This document shows, in pieces, positions 6,330 to 11,805 of a stretch of 11,805 nt of DNA. This DNA is from Klenkia sp. (lineage in GTDB: Bacteria; Actinomycetota; Actinomycetes; Mycobacteriales; Geodermatophilaceae): positions 1 through 11,805 of the forward strand of contig JAOPVM010000045.1 of NCBI GenBank assembly GCA_025966215.1. Direction: 5' to 3'. The notes under the pieces were generated by a model. It saw only the letters and a list, made by a program, of their open reading frames with translations. It ran no database searches and was not told the origin of the DNA. The position numbers were made by a program, and so were the translations under genes. The stretch's first letter is position 1; each line of letters opens with the position of its first letter.

Positions 6330-7163
6330 ATGGACGACGGCCTCACCCCCGACCAGGTCGCCACCTTCGAACGCGACGGCGCCGTGCTGGTGGAGGGCGC
6401 GTTCCCGACCGTCCTCGCCGAGCGCGGACGACGGCTGCTGTGGCGCGACCTGCAGGCCCGCCACCCCGGCCTGGACCCCGCCGACCGGTCCACCTGGACC
6501 GAGCCGGTGCTCCGGCTGGACTGGTCCGCCGAGCCGCCCTTCATCGCCGCGGCGAACACCACCCGGCTGCACACCGCCTACGACCAGCTCGCCGGCGAGG
6601 GCCGCTGGACCGCGCCGTTCGGACTGGGGTCGTGGCCGGTGCGCTTCCCGCAGCCCGACCCCGACCGGGACCCCGGCGACGCCGGCTGGCACATCGAGGG
6701 CGGGTTCGCCCCCGACGACCCGGCCCGGGCCGCCGAGGGCTGGTGGACCAACCTGGCCTGCCGCGGCCGGGCGTTGCTGATGCTCTTCCTCTTCTCCGAC
6801 GTCGGGCCGGACGAGGCCCCCACCCGGGTACGGCTCGGCTCGCACCGTGACGTGCCGCCGCTGCTGGCCGACGCCGGGGACGACGGCCGGTCGGTGCGCG
6901 ACGTGTCCCCCGACGCCGAGGCCGCCAGCCGACACCGGCCGGTGGCCCTGGCGACCGGCCGCGCCGGCGACGTCTGGCTGGTGCACCCGTTCCTGGTGCA
7001 CGCCGCCCAGCCGCACCGAGGCGGCCGGGACGCCCCGGCCCGGTTCATGGCCCAGCCGCCGTTGTCGGCGACCGGGTTGCTCGACCTCTCCCCCACCGTC
7101 GGCCGGGCCATCCCACCCACGCCGGTCGAGCGTCCGGTGCTGGAGTCCCTGGGTCGGGGGTGA
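6330..7163 (+). CDS. PhyH-family Fe(II)/2-oxoglutarate-dependent dioxygenase, 277 aa
   Basis: This is a phytanoyl-CoA dioxygenase (PhyH)-type oxygenase, likely cytoplasmic. The N-terminus (LTPDQVATFERDGAVLVEGA, 5-24) is the common PhyH opening. Metal-binding residues appear to be H121 and E123 in GWHIEGGF, plus the distal H224 in PFLVHAAQPH; R238 in PARFMAQPP is positioned to bind 2-oxoglutarate. The motif is HxE, where most members have HxD. The substrate is unknown; members of this fold hydroxylate lipids, amino acids or natural products. The ATG at 6330 is the first that fits the family start. The frame stays open much further upstream, but that part overlaps the lipoprotein gene and is Arg-rich shadow sequence. 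It follows the lipoprotein by 47 bases on the same strand with only a weak ribosome site, so co-transcription is possible but unproven. Confidence 0.85.
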   Translation: MDDGLTPDQVATFERDGAVLVEGAFPTVLAERGRRLLWRDLQARHPGLDPADRSTWTEPVLRLDWSAEPPFIAAANTTRLHTAYDQLAGEGRWTAPFGLGSWPVRFPQPDPDRDPGDAGWHIEGGFAPDDPARAAEGWWTNLACRGRALLMLFLFSDVGPDEAPTRVRLGSHRDVPPLLADAGDDGRSVRDVSPDAEAASRHRPVALATGRAGDVWLVHPFLVHAAQPHRGGRDAPARFMAQPPLSATGLLDLSPTVGRAIPPTPVERPVLESLGRG

Positions 7164-7197
7164 ACCGATCCGGTTGCCGGGTCCGAATGCCGGTCAG

Positions 7198-7216
7198 CCG
7201 TGGGCCTGGCCCACGG
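7198..7216 (+). terminator. GC-rich hairpin after the PhyH gene, candidate terminator
   Basis: CCGTGGGC, loop CTG, GCCCACGG form a perfect 8-base-pair stem, 35 bases after the PhyH stop codon. No U-tract follows, which is common among actinobacterial hairpin terminators. The position fits transcript end formation; function is inferred. Confidence 0.45.
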
Positions 7217-7299
7217 TGGGACCTCTGTGGGGGGTCCGACGCCGGCGGCCGGGAGGTCTCTCCCCCGGCCGTCGGTGTCCACCACCGGACGTGGAGCTC

Positions 7300-7491
7300 T
7301 CAGCCGGCGGTGTGCCGGGCCAGCGCGGCCCGGCGGCCGGCAGTCTCCGCCCGGCCCCGAGCCGACTGCGGACGACGGTCGGTGCGGTCGCGCTCGGAGC
7401 GGCTGTGCCGGCCCTCGTGGGCCTCGGCGGCGAGCTGCCGCGCGGCGACGACCGAGGCCGGCTCGTCTCGGCCCACCGCCCGTCCGTTCAC
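7300..7491 (-). CDS. Marginal small basic ORF, 63 aa, hypothetical
   Basis: A leftward GTG-started frame of 63 residues begins VNGRAVGRDEPASVVAARQL and ends ALARHTAG. It is Arg/Ala-rich, with a possible amphipathic helix at 12-26 and no recognised domain. In favour: a G-rich stretch (GGTGGGGG on the minus strand, about 7501-7508) at ribosome-site distance, the palindrome cluster about 45 bases upstream where a promoter would lie, and GC at third positions near 90 percent. Against: first positions are as GC-rich as third positions, the composition is what random 72 percent GC sequence gives, and no homologue is known to me. More likely chance than real. Confidence 0.2.
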   Translation of the reverse strand: MNGRAVGRDEPASVVAARQLAAEAHEGRHSRSERDRTDRRPQSARGRAETAGRRAALARHTAG

Positions 7492-7531
7492 CTGCCGACC
7501 CCCACCCGTCCGGTTCCACCCGCTGCAGTTT

Positions 7532-7569
7532 CGTGACGTCACGGTATCGTCACCTGACCATCGGTCACC
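7532..7569. promoter_or_regulatory. Clustered palindromes with GTGAC/GTCAC half-sites, candidate operator
   Basis: CGTGACGTCACG (7532-7543) is a perfect 12-base palindrome. TGACC-ATC-GGTCA (7555-7567) is a second, with a 3-base spacer. Further GTCACC copies start at 7549 and 7564. TATCGT (7545-7550) on the plus strand and TACCGT on the minus strand between the dyads could serve as -10 elements. The overlap of dyads with possible -10 boxes is what a repressor-controlled promoter looks like. It lies about 230 bases before the LacI-family start, so it would drive either that gene through a long leader or something leftward. The cognate regulator is unknown. Confidence 0.4.
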
Positions 7570-7592
7570 AGTCCCCGTCCGAGTGCACACCC

Positions 7593-7618
7593 CGGCCCCG
7601 GCCCCAGCCCCGGGGCCG
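7593..7618 (+). repeat. Strong hairpin in C/G hexamer repeat
   Basis: CGGCCCCGG (7593-7601) pairs perfectly with CCGGGGCCG (7610-7618) around an 8-base loop, inside four tandem copies of a CCCCGG-like hexamer (7590-7613, one copy CCCCAG). No T-run follows. It would be very stable in RNA. It could be an attenuator or terminator in a LacI-gene leader, or simple low-complexity sequence. Confidence 0.35.
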
Positions 7619-7771
7619 TCGCACCGCCGCCGAGCTGGCCGCGGGGGCGCGCGCCAGGTCGACCGGGATGGGTTCCACGGGGTGACCGTAGGACGGGGGT
7701 CCGACAGTCCGGTCGGCCCGCGGCGTGGTGCCGGGAGTTTGGGGGTCCGCCGGGGCCGGTAGTCACCCGGG

Positions 7772-8785
7772 GTGCCCGTGACCCTCGCTGCTGTCGCTGC
7801 CCGGGCCGGGGTCAGCACCAGTACCGCCAGCCGTGCCCTCTCCGGGCACCCCTCGGTGCTGCCCGTCACCCGGCAGCGGGTCGCCACCGCTGCCCTGGAC
7901 CTGCGCTACCACCCCAACCGGATGGCCAGCGCGCTGCGCACCCGGCGCACCCGGTTGATCGGGCTGGTGGTCAACAACCTGCGCAACGCCACGTTCCACG
8001 TCATCGCCGAGACACTGCAGGCCTGGGGCGCCGAGCACGACCACCAGGTCCTCATCTGCACCACCGGCGGGGACGCGACCCGTGAGGCGGCCTTCCTGGA
8101 GACCGTGCGGGCGCACCGGTTGGACGGCGTCGTGGTCGCCGGGTCGGGGGCCAACGGCGACCTGGTCAACGCCCTGGTCGACGAAGGACGCGCGGTGGTC
8201 ACGATGAACCGTCAGGTCCCGGGCGCCCGGGCGCCGTCGGTGATGAGCGACTACGAGACCGCCGCCCGGATGGCCACCGAGCACCTGCTGTCCCTGGGCC
8301 ACACCCGGATCGCCGCGATCGAGGGCCCGCCCGGAGTCACCTCGGGCCGCCTCCACCACGCCGGGTTCGTCACCGGGATGGCCGCCGCAGGCGTCCCGGT
8401 CGACGACGAGCTGGTCTTCCGCGGGGCCTTCGACGCCCGCTTCGGCATCGAGGCCACCGGCACCCTGCTGGCCCAGGACGAGCCACCGACGGCGCTGCTG
8501 GTCACCAACCACGAGGCGTCCTTCGGTGTGCTGCCGGTGCTGGGTCGCAGAGCCGTGGACGTCCCCGGCCAGCTGTCGGTCATCTGCACCGAGGACGAGC
8601 CGTTCTGGGACTTCTGGACCCCGCCGCTGACCATCGTGGACAACCAGGCCGAGCTGCTGGCCACCCGCGCCGCCGAGCTGCTGCTCGCCCAGCTCACCGG
8701 GGACGGGGGCCCGCCCGAGCCCACGGAGGAGCGGACCCCGCCCCGTCTGGTGGAACGTGGCTCGACGGCTCCCCCGCGGGCCTGA
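7772..8785 (+). CDS. LacI-family transcriptional regulator, 337 aa
   Basis: This is a DNA-binding repressor or activator with a LacI-type N-terminal helix-turn-helix (VTLAAVAARAGVSTSTASRAL, about 3-23) and a hinge with the family-typical ASALRTRRTRLIGLVV (52-67). A sugar-binding-protein-like ligand domain (about 62-310) follows, including GVVVAGSGANGDLVNALVDE, ATEHLLSLGHTRIAAIEG and PPLTIVDNQAELLATRAAELLL. The C-terminal 25 residues are Pro/Glu-rich and extra. The start is GTG at 7772 or, equally possible, the in-frame GTG at 7778, which has GGGG at 7769-7772; a TAG at 7760 forbids any earlier start. The inducer is unknown; no sugar transporter adjoins it, so the target is not obvious. GTCAC (7762-7766) and GTGAC (7778-7782) flank the start as an imperfect dyad that could be an autoregulatory site. 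It converges with the next gene, with three bases between the stops. Confidence 0.93.
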   Translation: MPVTLAAVAARAGVSTSTASRALSGHPSVLPVTRQRVATAALDLRYHPNRMASALRTRRTRLIGLVVNNLRNATFHVIAETLQAWGAEHDHQVLICTTGGDATREAAFLETVRAHRLDGVVVAGSGANGDLVNALVDEGRAVVTMNRQVPGARAPSVMSDYETAARMATEHLLSLGHTRIAAIEGPPGVTSGRLHHAGFVTGMAAAGVPVDDELVFRGAFDARFGIEATGTLLAQDEPPTALLVTNHEASFGVLPVLGRRAVDVPGQLSVICTEDEPFWDFWTPPLTIVDNQAELLATRAAELLLAQLTGDGGPPEPTEERTPPRLVERGSTAPPRA

Positions 8786-8788
8786 GAC

Positions 8789-9247
8789 TCAGACCCCGGT
8801 GAGGCAGAGGATCGTGCCGGCCTCGCCGGAGGTGCCCTCGAAGTAGAACGCCGTGCTCTCGGGGAACGCGCCCAGGCAGGCGCTCTCCGCCTGGAAGGAC
8901 CGGGCGTCCTCCACGGCCCCGGCGACCCGGTAGTCCGCGTCGGCCGAGCTGCAGTCGACGGTGGAGATGGAGTCGTCGTCCCCGCGGGAGACACAGTCAC
9001 CGACCTCGGCGACCGAACCCTGACTGATCAGGAAGAGCCCGACGACGCTCAGCGCCGCCACGACCAGCGCGATCGGGACGAGCAGCTTCGCGAGCCCGGA
9101 CTGCGGGGGCTTCGGGGCACCCAGCGGACCGACCGGCCCCTGACCGCGGGCGACCTGCCCGGCCCACGGCGGCGGACCCTGCGGGCCCGGCGGGTTCCGG
9201 GGGTCCCACGGGCCCTGGGGCGGCTGGCCTCCGGTCGGCGTGCTCAC
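8789..9247 (-). CDS. LppU/SCO3897-like single-pass protein with Pro-rich N-terminus, 152 aa
   Basis: This small actinobacterial envelope protein has an unknown role. Residues 1-50 are Pro/Gly/Gln-rich and presumably cytosolic and disordered. A single hydrophobic helix (about 53-75) anchors it. The exterior part (78-152) carries four Cys (C85, C99, C124, C148), probably two disulfides, in the pattern VGDCVS, VDCSSADADYRVAG, ACLGAFPESTAFYF, TILCLTG. That pattern recalls the LppU/SCO3897 family. The start is GTG at 9247 with a clear GGAGGT (9253-9258) at five-base spacing. The frame remains open to 9967, but everything beyond 9247 is antisense to the dehydrogenase gene or intergenic and is rejected. 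It is divergent from that dehydrogenase. Confidence 0.75.
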   Translation of the reverse strand: MSTPTGGQPPQGPWDPRNPPGPQGPPPWAGQVARGQGPVGPLGAPKPPQSGLAKLLVPIALVVAALSVVGLFLISQGSVAEVGDCVSRGDDDSISTVDCSSADADYRVAGAVEDARSFQAESACLGAFPESTAFYFEGTSGEAGTILCLTGV

Positions 9248-9436
9248 GTGTGACCTCCGTCGTCCCCCGGTGCCCGGGCGGGCGCCTGCTGGAGACGCGC
9301 CGAGCGTAATGGCCCCGTGTGCGGGACCACGGCACCGCGGCGGTGTGAGCCCACCCGGCCCCGGGCAGGAGGGAGCCGGACCGTTCAGCCACCCACGGCC
9401 GACGCCCGCCAGACCACCGCTCCGGAGGCTCGCACC

Positions 9437-10330
9437 GTGTCCGACCAGTACACCTTCACCAACCCCGTCGACCAGTACCGCACCGACGGGTACCCCGAGA
9501 AGGGCATCGCCGCCCCCGGTCTGGAGACCGAGCTCGACGTCCGTGCCGACCACGGCGCCAGCACCTACCGCGGGTCCGGCCGCCTCACCGGCCGCAAGGC
9601 GCTGATCACCGGCGCCGACTCCGGCATCGGCCGGGCCGCGGCGATCGCCTACGCCCGCGAGGGCGCCGACGTCGTCCTGAACTACCTGCCCACCGAGCAG
9701 TCCGACGCCGAGGACGTCGCGAAGCTCGTCGAGGAGGCCGGCCGCACGGCCGTGCTCGCCCCCGCCGACCTGTCCGTGGAGTCCGAGGCGCGCGCACTGG
9801 TGCACACCGCCGTCGAGGCCCTCGGTGGCCTGGACGCCGTCGTGCTCGTCGCCGGCAAGCAGGTCTGGGTCGACGAGCTGGCCGACCTGACCAGCGAGCA
9901 GTTCGACCAGACGTTCAAGACCAACGTCTACTCGGTGTTCTGGGTCGTCCAGGAGGCCGTGCCACACCTGCCGGCCGGCGCCACGATCATCACCACCAGC
10001 TCGATCCAGGCCTACTCCCCCGCCCCCGGGCTGGTCGACTACGCCACCACCAAGGCAGCGATCAACACGATCAGCAAGGCGCTGGCGCAGCAGCTCGCAC
10101 CGAAGGGCATCCGGGTCAACATCGTGGCGCCCGGCCCGTTCTGGACCCCGCTGCAGGCCTCCGGTGGCCAGCCGCCGGAGAACCTGCCGGAGTTCGGCAC
10201 GGAGACCCCGATCGGGCGCGCCGGGCAGCCGGCCGAGCTCGCCGGTGCCTACGTGTTCCTGGCCTCGGCCGAGTCCGGCTACGTGATCGGGGAGACCCTC
10301 AACGTCAACGGCGGGATGCCCACCCCGTGA
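9437..10330 (+). CDS. YghA-type short-chain dehydrogenase/reductase, 297 aa
   Basis: This is an NAD(P)-dependent oxidoreductase of the classical SDR fold, closely resembling E. coli YghA and related stress-linked SDRs that carry an N-terminal arm of about 50 residues. The arm here is 1-51 ([24 protein letters not shown]). Cofactor motif TGADSGIG is at 58-65, and the usual NNAG is VAGKQ (138-142), as in YghA. Catalytic residues are N163, S189 ([10 protein letters not shown]), Y202 and K206 (YATTK). The C-terminal [15 protein letters not shown] and [13 protein letters not shown] are standard. The start is GTG at 9437, with GGAGG at 9424-9428 at eight-base spacing; the upstream extension in the open frame is Pro/Arg-rich and lacks family support. 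The stop overlaps the next gene's start, implying translational coupling. The physiological substrate is unknown (aldehyde or sugar-alcohol reduction is plausible). Confidence 0.93.
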   Translation: MSDQYTFTNPVDQYRTDGYPEKGIAAPGLETELDVRADHGASTYRGSGRLTGRKALITGADSGIGRAAAIAYAREGADVVLNYLPTEQSDAEDVAKLVEEAGRTAVLAPADLSVESEARALVHTAVEALGGLDAVVLVAGKQVWVDELADLTSEQFDQTFKTNVYSVFWVVQEAVPHLPAGATIITTSSIQAYSPAPGLVDYATTKAAINTISKALAQQLAPKGIRVNIVAPGPFWTPLQASGGQPPENLPEFGTETPIGRAGQPAELAGAYVFLASAESGYVIGETLNVNGGMPTP

Positions 10331-11805
10331 CAGCAGGTCCCGCCGCTGCCCCCGCCGCCCTGCGGTGGGGGCACGCGGGCCCCACCCCGGTCACCGAGCG
10401 CGACACCCAGGGCTACGCGGACCTGCGCACCTACGCTGCGATCGGCGACGGCCGCACCCTCGCCCTGGTCGCCCGGGACGGCTCCATCGACTGGCTGCCG
10501 CTGCCCTCCTTCGACTCCCCGCCGGTGTTCGCCGCGGTCCTGGACGCCGAGCACGGCGGGTGCATCGAGCTGCGCCCCACCACCGACTTCACCGTCGAGC
10601 GCTCCTACGTCCCACGCACCAACGTGCTGACCACGACGTTCCACACCGCCACCGGCAGCGCCCGGGTCACCGACGCGATGAACACCGGCGTCGCCGGCCG
10701 GCTGCCCTGGGCCGAGCTGGCCCGCCGGGTGGAGGGCCTGACCGGCGAGGTCACGCTGCACGCCGCCGTCCGCCCCGGCACGGCGCTGAACACCGTCTCC
10801 CCCTGGGTGCACGACACCCAGCACGGTGCCGTCCTACGGGTCGACGGCCTGACCATGGCCGTGCGCACCGCCGGCTCCACGGCCGTCGACGTCGGCGAGC
10901 AGCGCATCGACGTGGACTACACGACCTCCCCGGGGTCGCGGCACCTGCTGGGGCTGGTGGCCGCCGAGCGCGAACCGCTGTTCCTGGCCCGCCCCGAGGA
11001 CGTCGACGCCGGCATCGACCGCACCGTCGCCAACTGGGAGGCCTGGAGCGAGGCCTTCCACTGGGAGGGCCGCTACGACCACGAGGTCCGGCGCGGCGCG
11101 CTGGCCCTCAAGCTGCTCATCCACTCCCCCAGCGGGTCGATGGTCGCGGCCGGGACGACGTCCCTGCCCGAGGACCTGACCGGCGGGAAGAACTGGGACT
11201 ACCGGTTCGCCTGGGTGCGCGACTCCGCCTACGCCCTCACCGCGCTGTTCCGGTTCGGGCTGCGCGAGGAGACCCACGGCGCGATGAGCTGGCTGCTGGG
11301 CACCATCCGCCGGCACGGCCCCGAGCCGCGGGTCTGCTACACCCTGAACGGCGACCTGCCCACCGGCGTCACCGAGCCCGACGTGCCCGGCTGGCGCGGC
11401 GTCACCCCGGTCCAGGTCGGCAACGCCGCGGCCGGCCAGCTGCAGCTCGGCGTCTACGGCGACCTGTTCTCCATCGTCGGGCTGTACGTGGAGAACGGGA
11501 ACGTGCTCGACGCCGAGACCGGCCGGATGCTGGCCGAGGTCGCCGACACCGCCTGCGACCGGTGGCAGCAGAAGGACGCCGGCATGTGGGAGCTGCACGA
11601 CCCGCAGCACTACACGACGTCCAAGCTGGGCTGCTGGCAGGCGCTGAGCAAGGCCGTCGAGCTCGCCGAGGCCGGCCAGATCCCCGGCGACCCGGCCCGA
11701 TGGAGGGCCGAGGCCAGGCGCATCCGCGCCTGGGTCGACGAGCACGCCTGGGCCGACGACCGGCGGGCCTCCCGGATGCACCCGGACACCGATGCGCTGG
11801 CCTGC
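10327..11805 (+). CDS. Glycoside hydrolase family 15 (glucoamylase/trehalase-like), partial, 493 codons
   Basis: This is an (alpha/alpha)6-barrel glycosidase acting on alpha-glucosidic bonds; actinobacterial members include trehalases and glucan hydrolases. The N-terminal beta-sandwich (about 34-270) opens with [20 protein letters not shown], the trehalase-like N-domain signature. The catalytic barrel begins near 285 with [15 protein letters not shown] (288-302), which forms the sugar subsite, followed by [39 protein letters not shown] (419-437) holds E422, the likely general acid. No signal peptide is seen, so it is likely cytoplasmic. The start is GTG at 10327, overlapping the dehydrogenase stop by four bases (GTGA). 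The family is usually about 600-680 residues, so roughly the last 100-180, including the second catalytic Glu, lie beyond the right edge. Substrate cannot be decided from this part. Confidence 0.92.
   Translation, partial: MTAGPAAAPAALRWGHAGPTPVTERDTQGYADLRTYAAIGDGRTLALVARDGSIDWLPLPSFDSPPVFAAVLDAEHGGCIELRPTTDFTVERSYVPRTNVLTTTFHTATGSARVTDAMNTGVAGRLPWAELARRVEGLTGEVTLHAAVRPGTALNTVSPWVHDTQHGAVLRVDGLTMAVRTAGSTAVDVGEQRIDVDYTTSPGSRHLLGLVAAEREPLFLARPEDVDAGIDRTVANWEAWSEAFHWEGRYDHEVRRGALALKLLIHSPSGSMVAAGTTSLPEDLTGGKNWDYRFAWVRDSAYALTALFRFGLREETHGAMSWLLGTIRRHGPEPRVCYTLNGDLPTGVTEPDVPGWRGVTPVQVGNAAAGQLQLGVYGDLFSIVGLYVENGNVLDAETGRMLAEVADTACDRWQQKDAGMWELHDPQHYTTSKLGCWQALSKAVELAEAGQIPGDPARWRAEARRIRAWVDEHAWADDRRASRMHPDTDALAC

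Larger units (their letters stand above)
7164..7771. other. About 600 bases without a confident gene, upstream of the LacI-family gene
   Basis: This gap holds a GC-rich hairpin just after the PhyH gene, a second inverted repeat (GGCCGGG 7247-7253 with CCCGGCC 7264-7270), a marginal small leftward ORF, a palindrome cluster at 7532-7569, four tandem hexamers of CCCCGG type (7590-7613) forming part of a stable hairpin, and scattered GTCACC/GGTGAC hexamers (7549, 7564, 7681, 7762). I see no tRNA, transposase fragment or good coding frame on the plus strand. It is unusually long for this otherwise tightly packed region. Confidence 0.6.

Noticed and set aside
9333..9345. CACCGC-G-GCGGTG palindrome in the gap between the LppU-like gene and the dehydrogenase
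   Set aside because: It is short and made almost entirely of C and G in a 189-base GC-rich gap; with no promoter nearby it is not distinguishable from chance.
9317..9436. Forty-residue upstream extension of the dehydrogenase
   Set aside because: GTG at 9437 has a strong GGAGG and matches the YghA-type N-terminus; the extension has no family counterpart.
10834..11781. A 315-codon minus-strand frame
   Set aside because: It is antisense to the GH15 gene, which shows clear family motifs throughout this stretch.

Overview
This window has the marks of a chromosome segment from a high-GC actinobacterium. G+C is very high, codon third positions are almost all G or C, GTG starts are common, the iron box is of the DtxR/IdeR type, and there is an actinobacterial-style small secreted-domain protein (LppU/SCO3897-like). 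The family mix (UvrA-like ABC ATPase, YghA-like SDR, GH15 hydrolase, siderophore-interacting protein) would suit Geodermatophilaceae or a relative, but that assignment is an inference, not something read directly from the sequence.

Left part (1-3006): the N-terminal 328 codons of a UvrA-like ATPase lacking the UvrB-binding insert run leftward off the window. Divergent from it is a truncated hemoglobin preceded by a plausible promoter with a near-perfect direct repeat. Convergent with the hemoglobin is a YbjJ-like MFS permease.

Middle (3195-7163): a two-module hydrophobic protein of unknown function comes first, followed by an iron-acquisition locus. A siderophore-interacting ferric reductase (leftward) and a FecB/FepB-type lipoprotein (rightward) share a short divergent promoter region with a DtxR/IdeR-like iron box, so both are probably iron-repressed. 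No permease or ATPase for the binding protein lies in the window. A PhyH-type Fe(II)/2-oxoglutarate oxygenase follows the lipoprotein on the same strand. Squeezed between the hydrophobic protein and the reductase is a 36-codon startless fragment resembling the N-terminus of another actinobacterial protein family.

Right part (7164-11805): about 600 bases without a confident gene hold two strong hairpins, a cluster of palindromes built on GTGAC/GTCAC, and one marginal small ORF. A LacI-family regulator follows, convergent with a small proline-rich, single-pass LppU-like protein. Next is a two-gene operon: a YghA-type short-chain dehydrogenase whose stop overlaps the start of a GH15 glucoamylase/trehalase-type hydrolase that runs off the right edge.

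I see no CRISPR array, tRNA, rRNA, insertion sequence or phage gene. Nothing amounts to a clearly new defence or biosynthetic system. The items most worth a second look are the operator-rich gap before the LacI gene, the hemoglobin with an unusual predicted distal pocket, the gene remnant beside the reductase, and the fused membrane protein.
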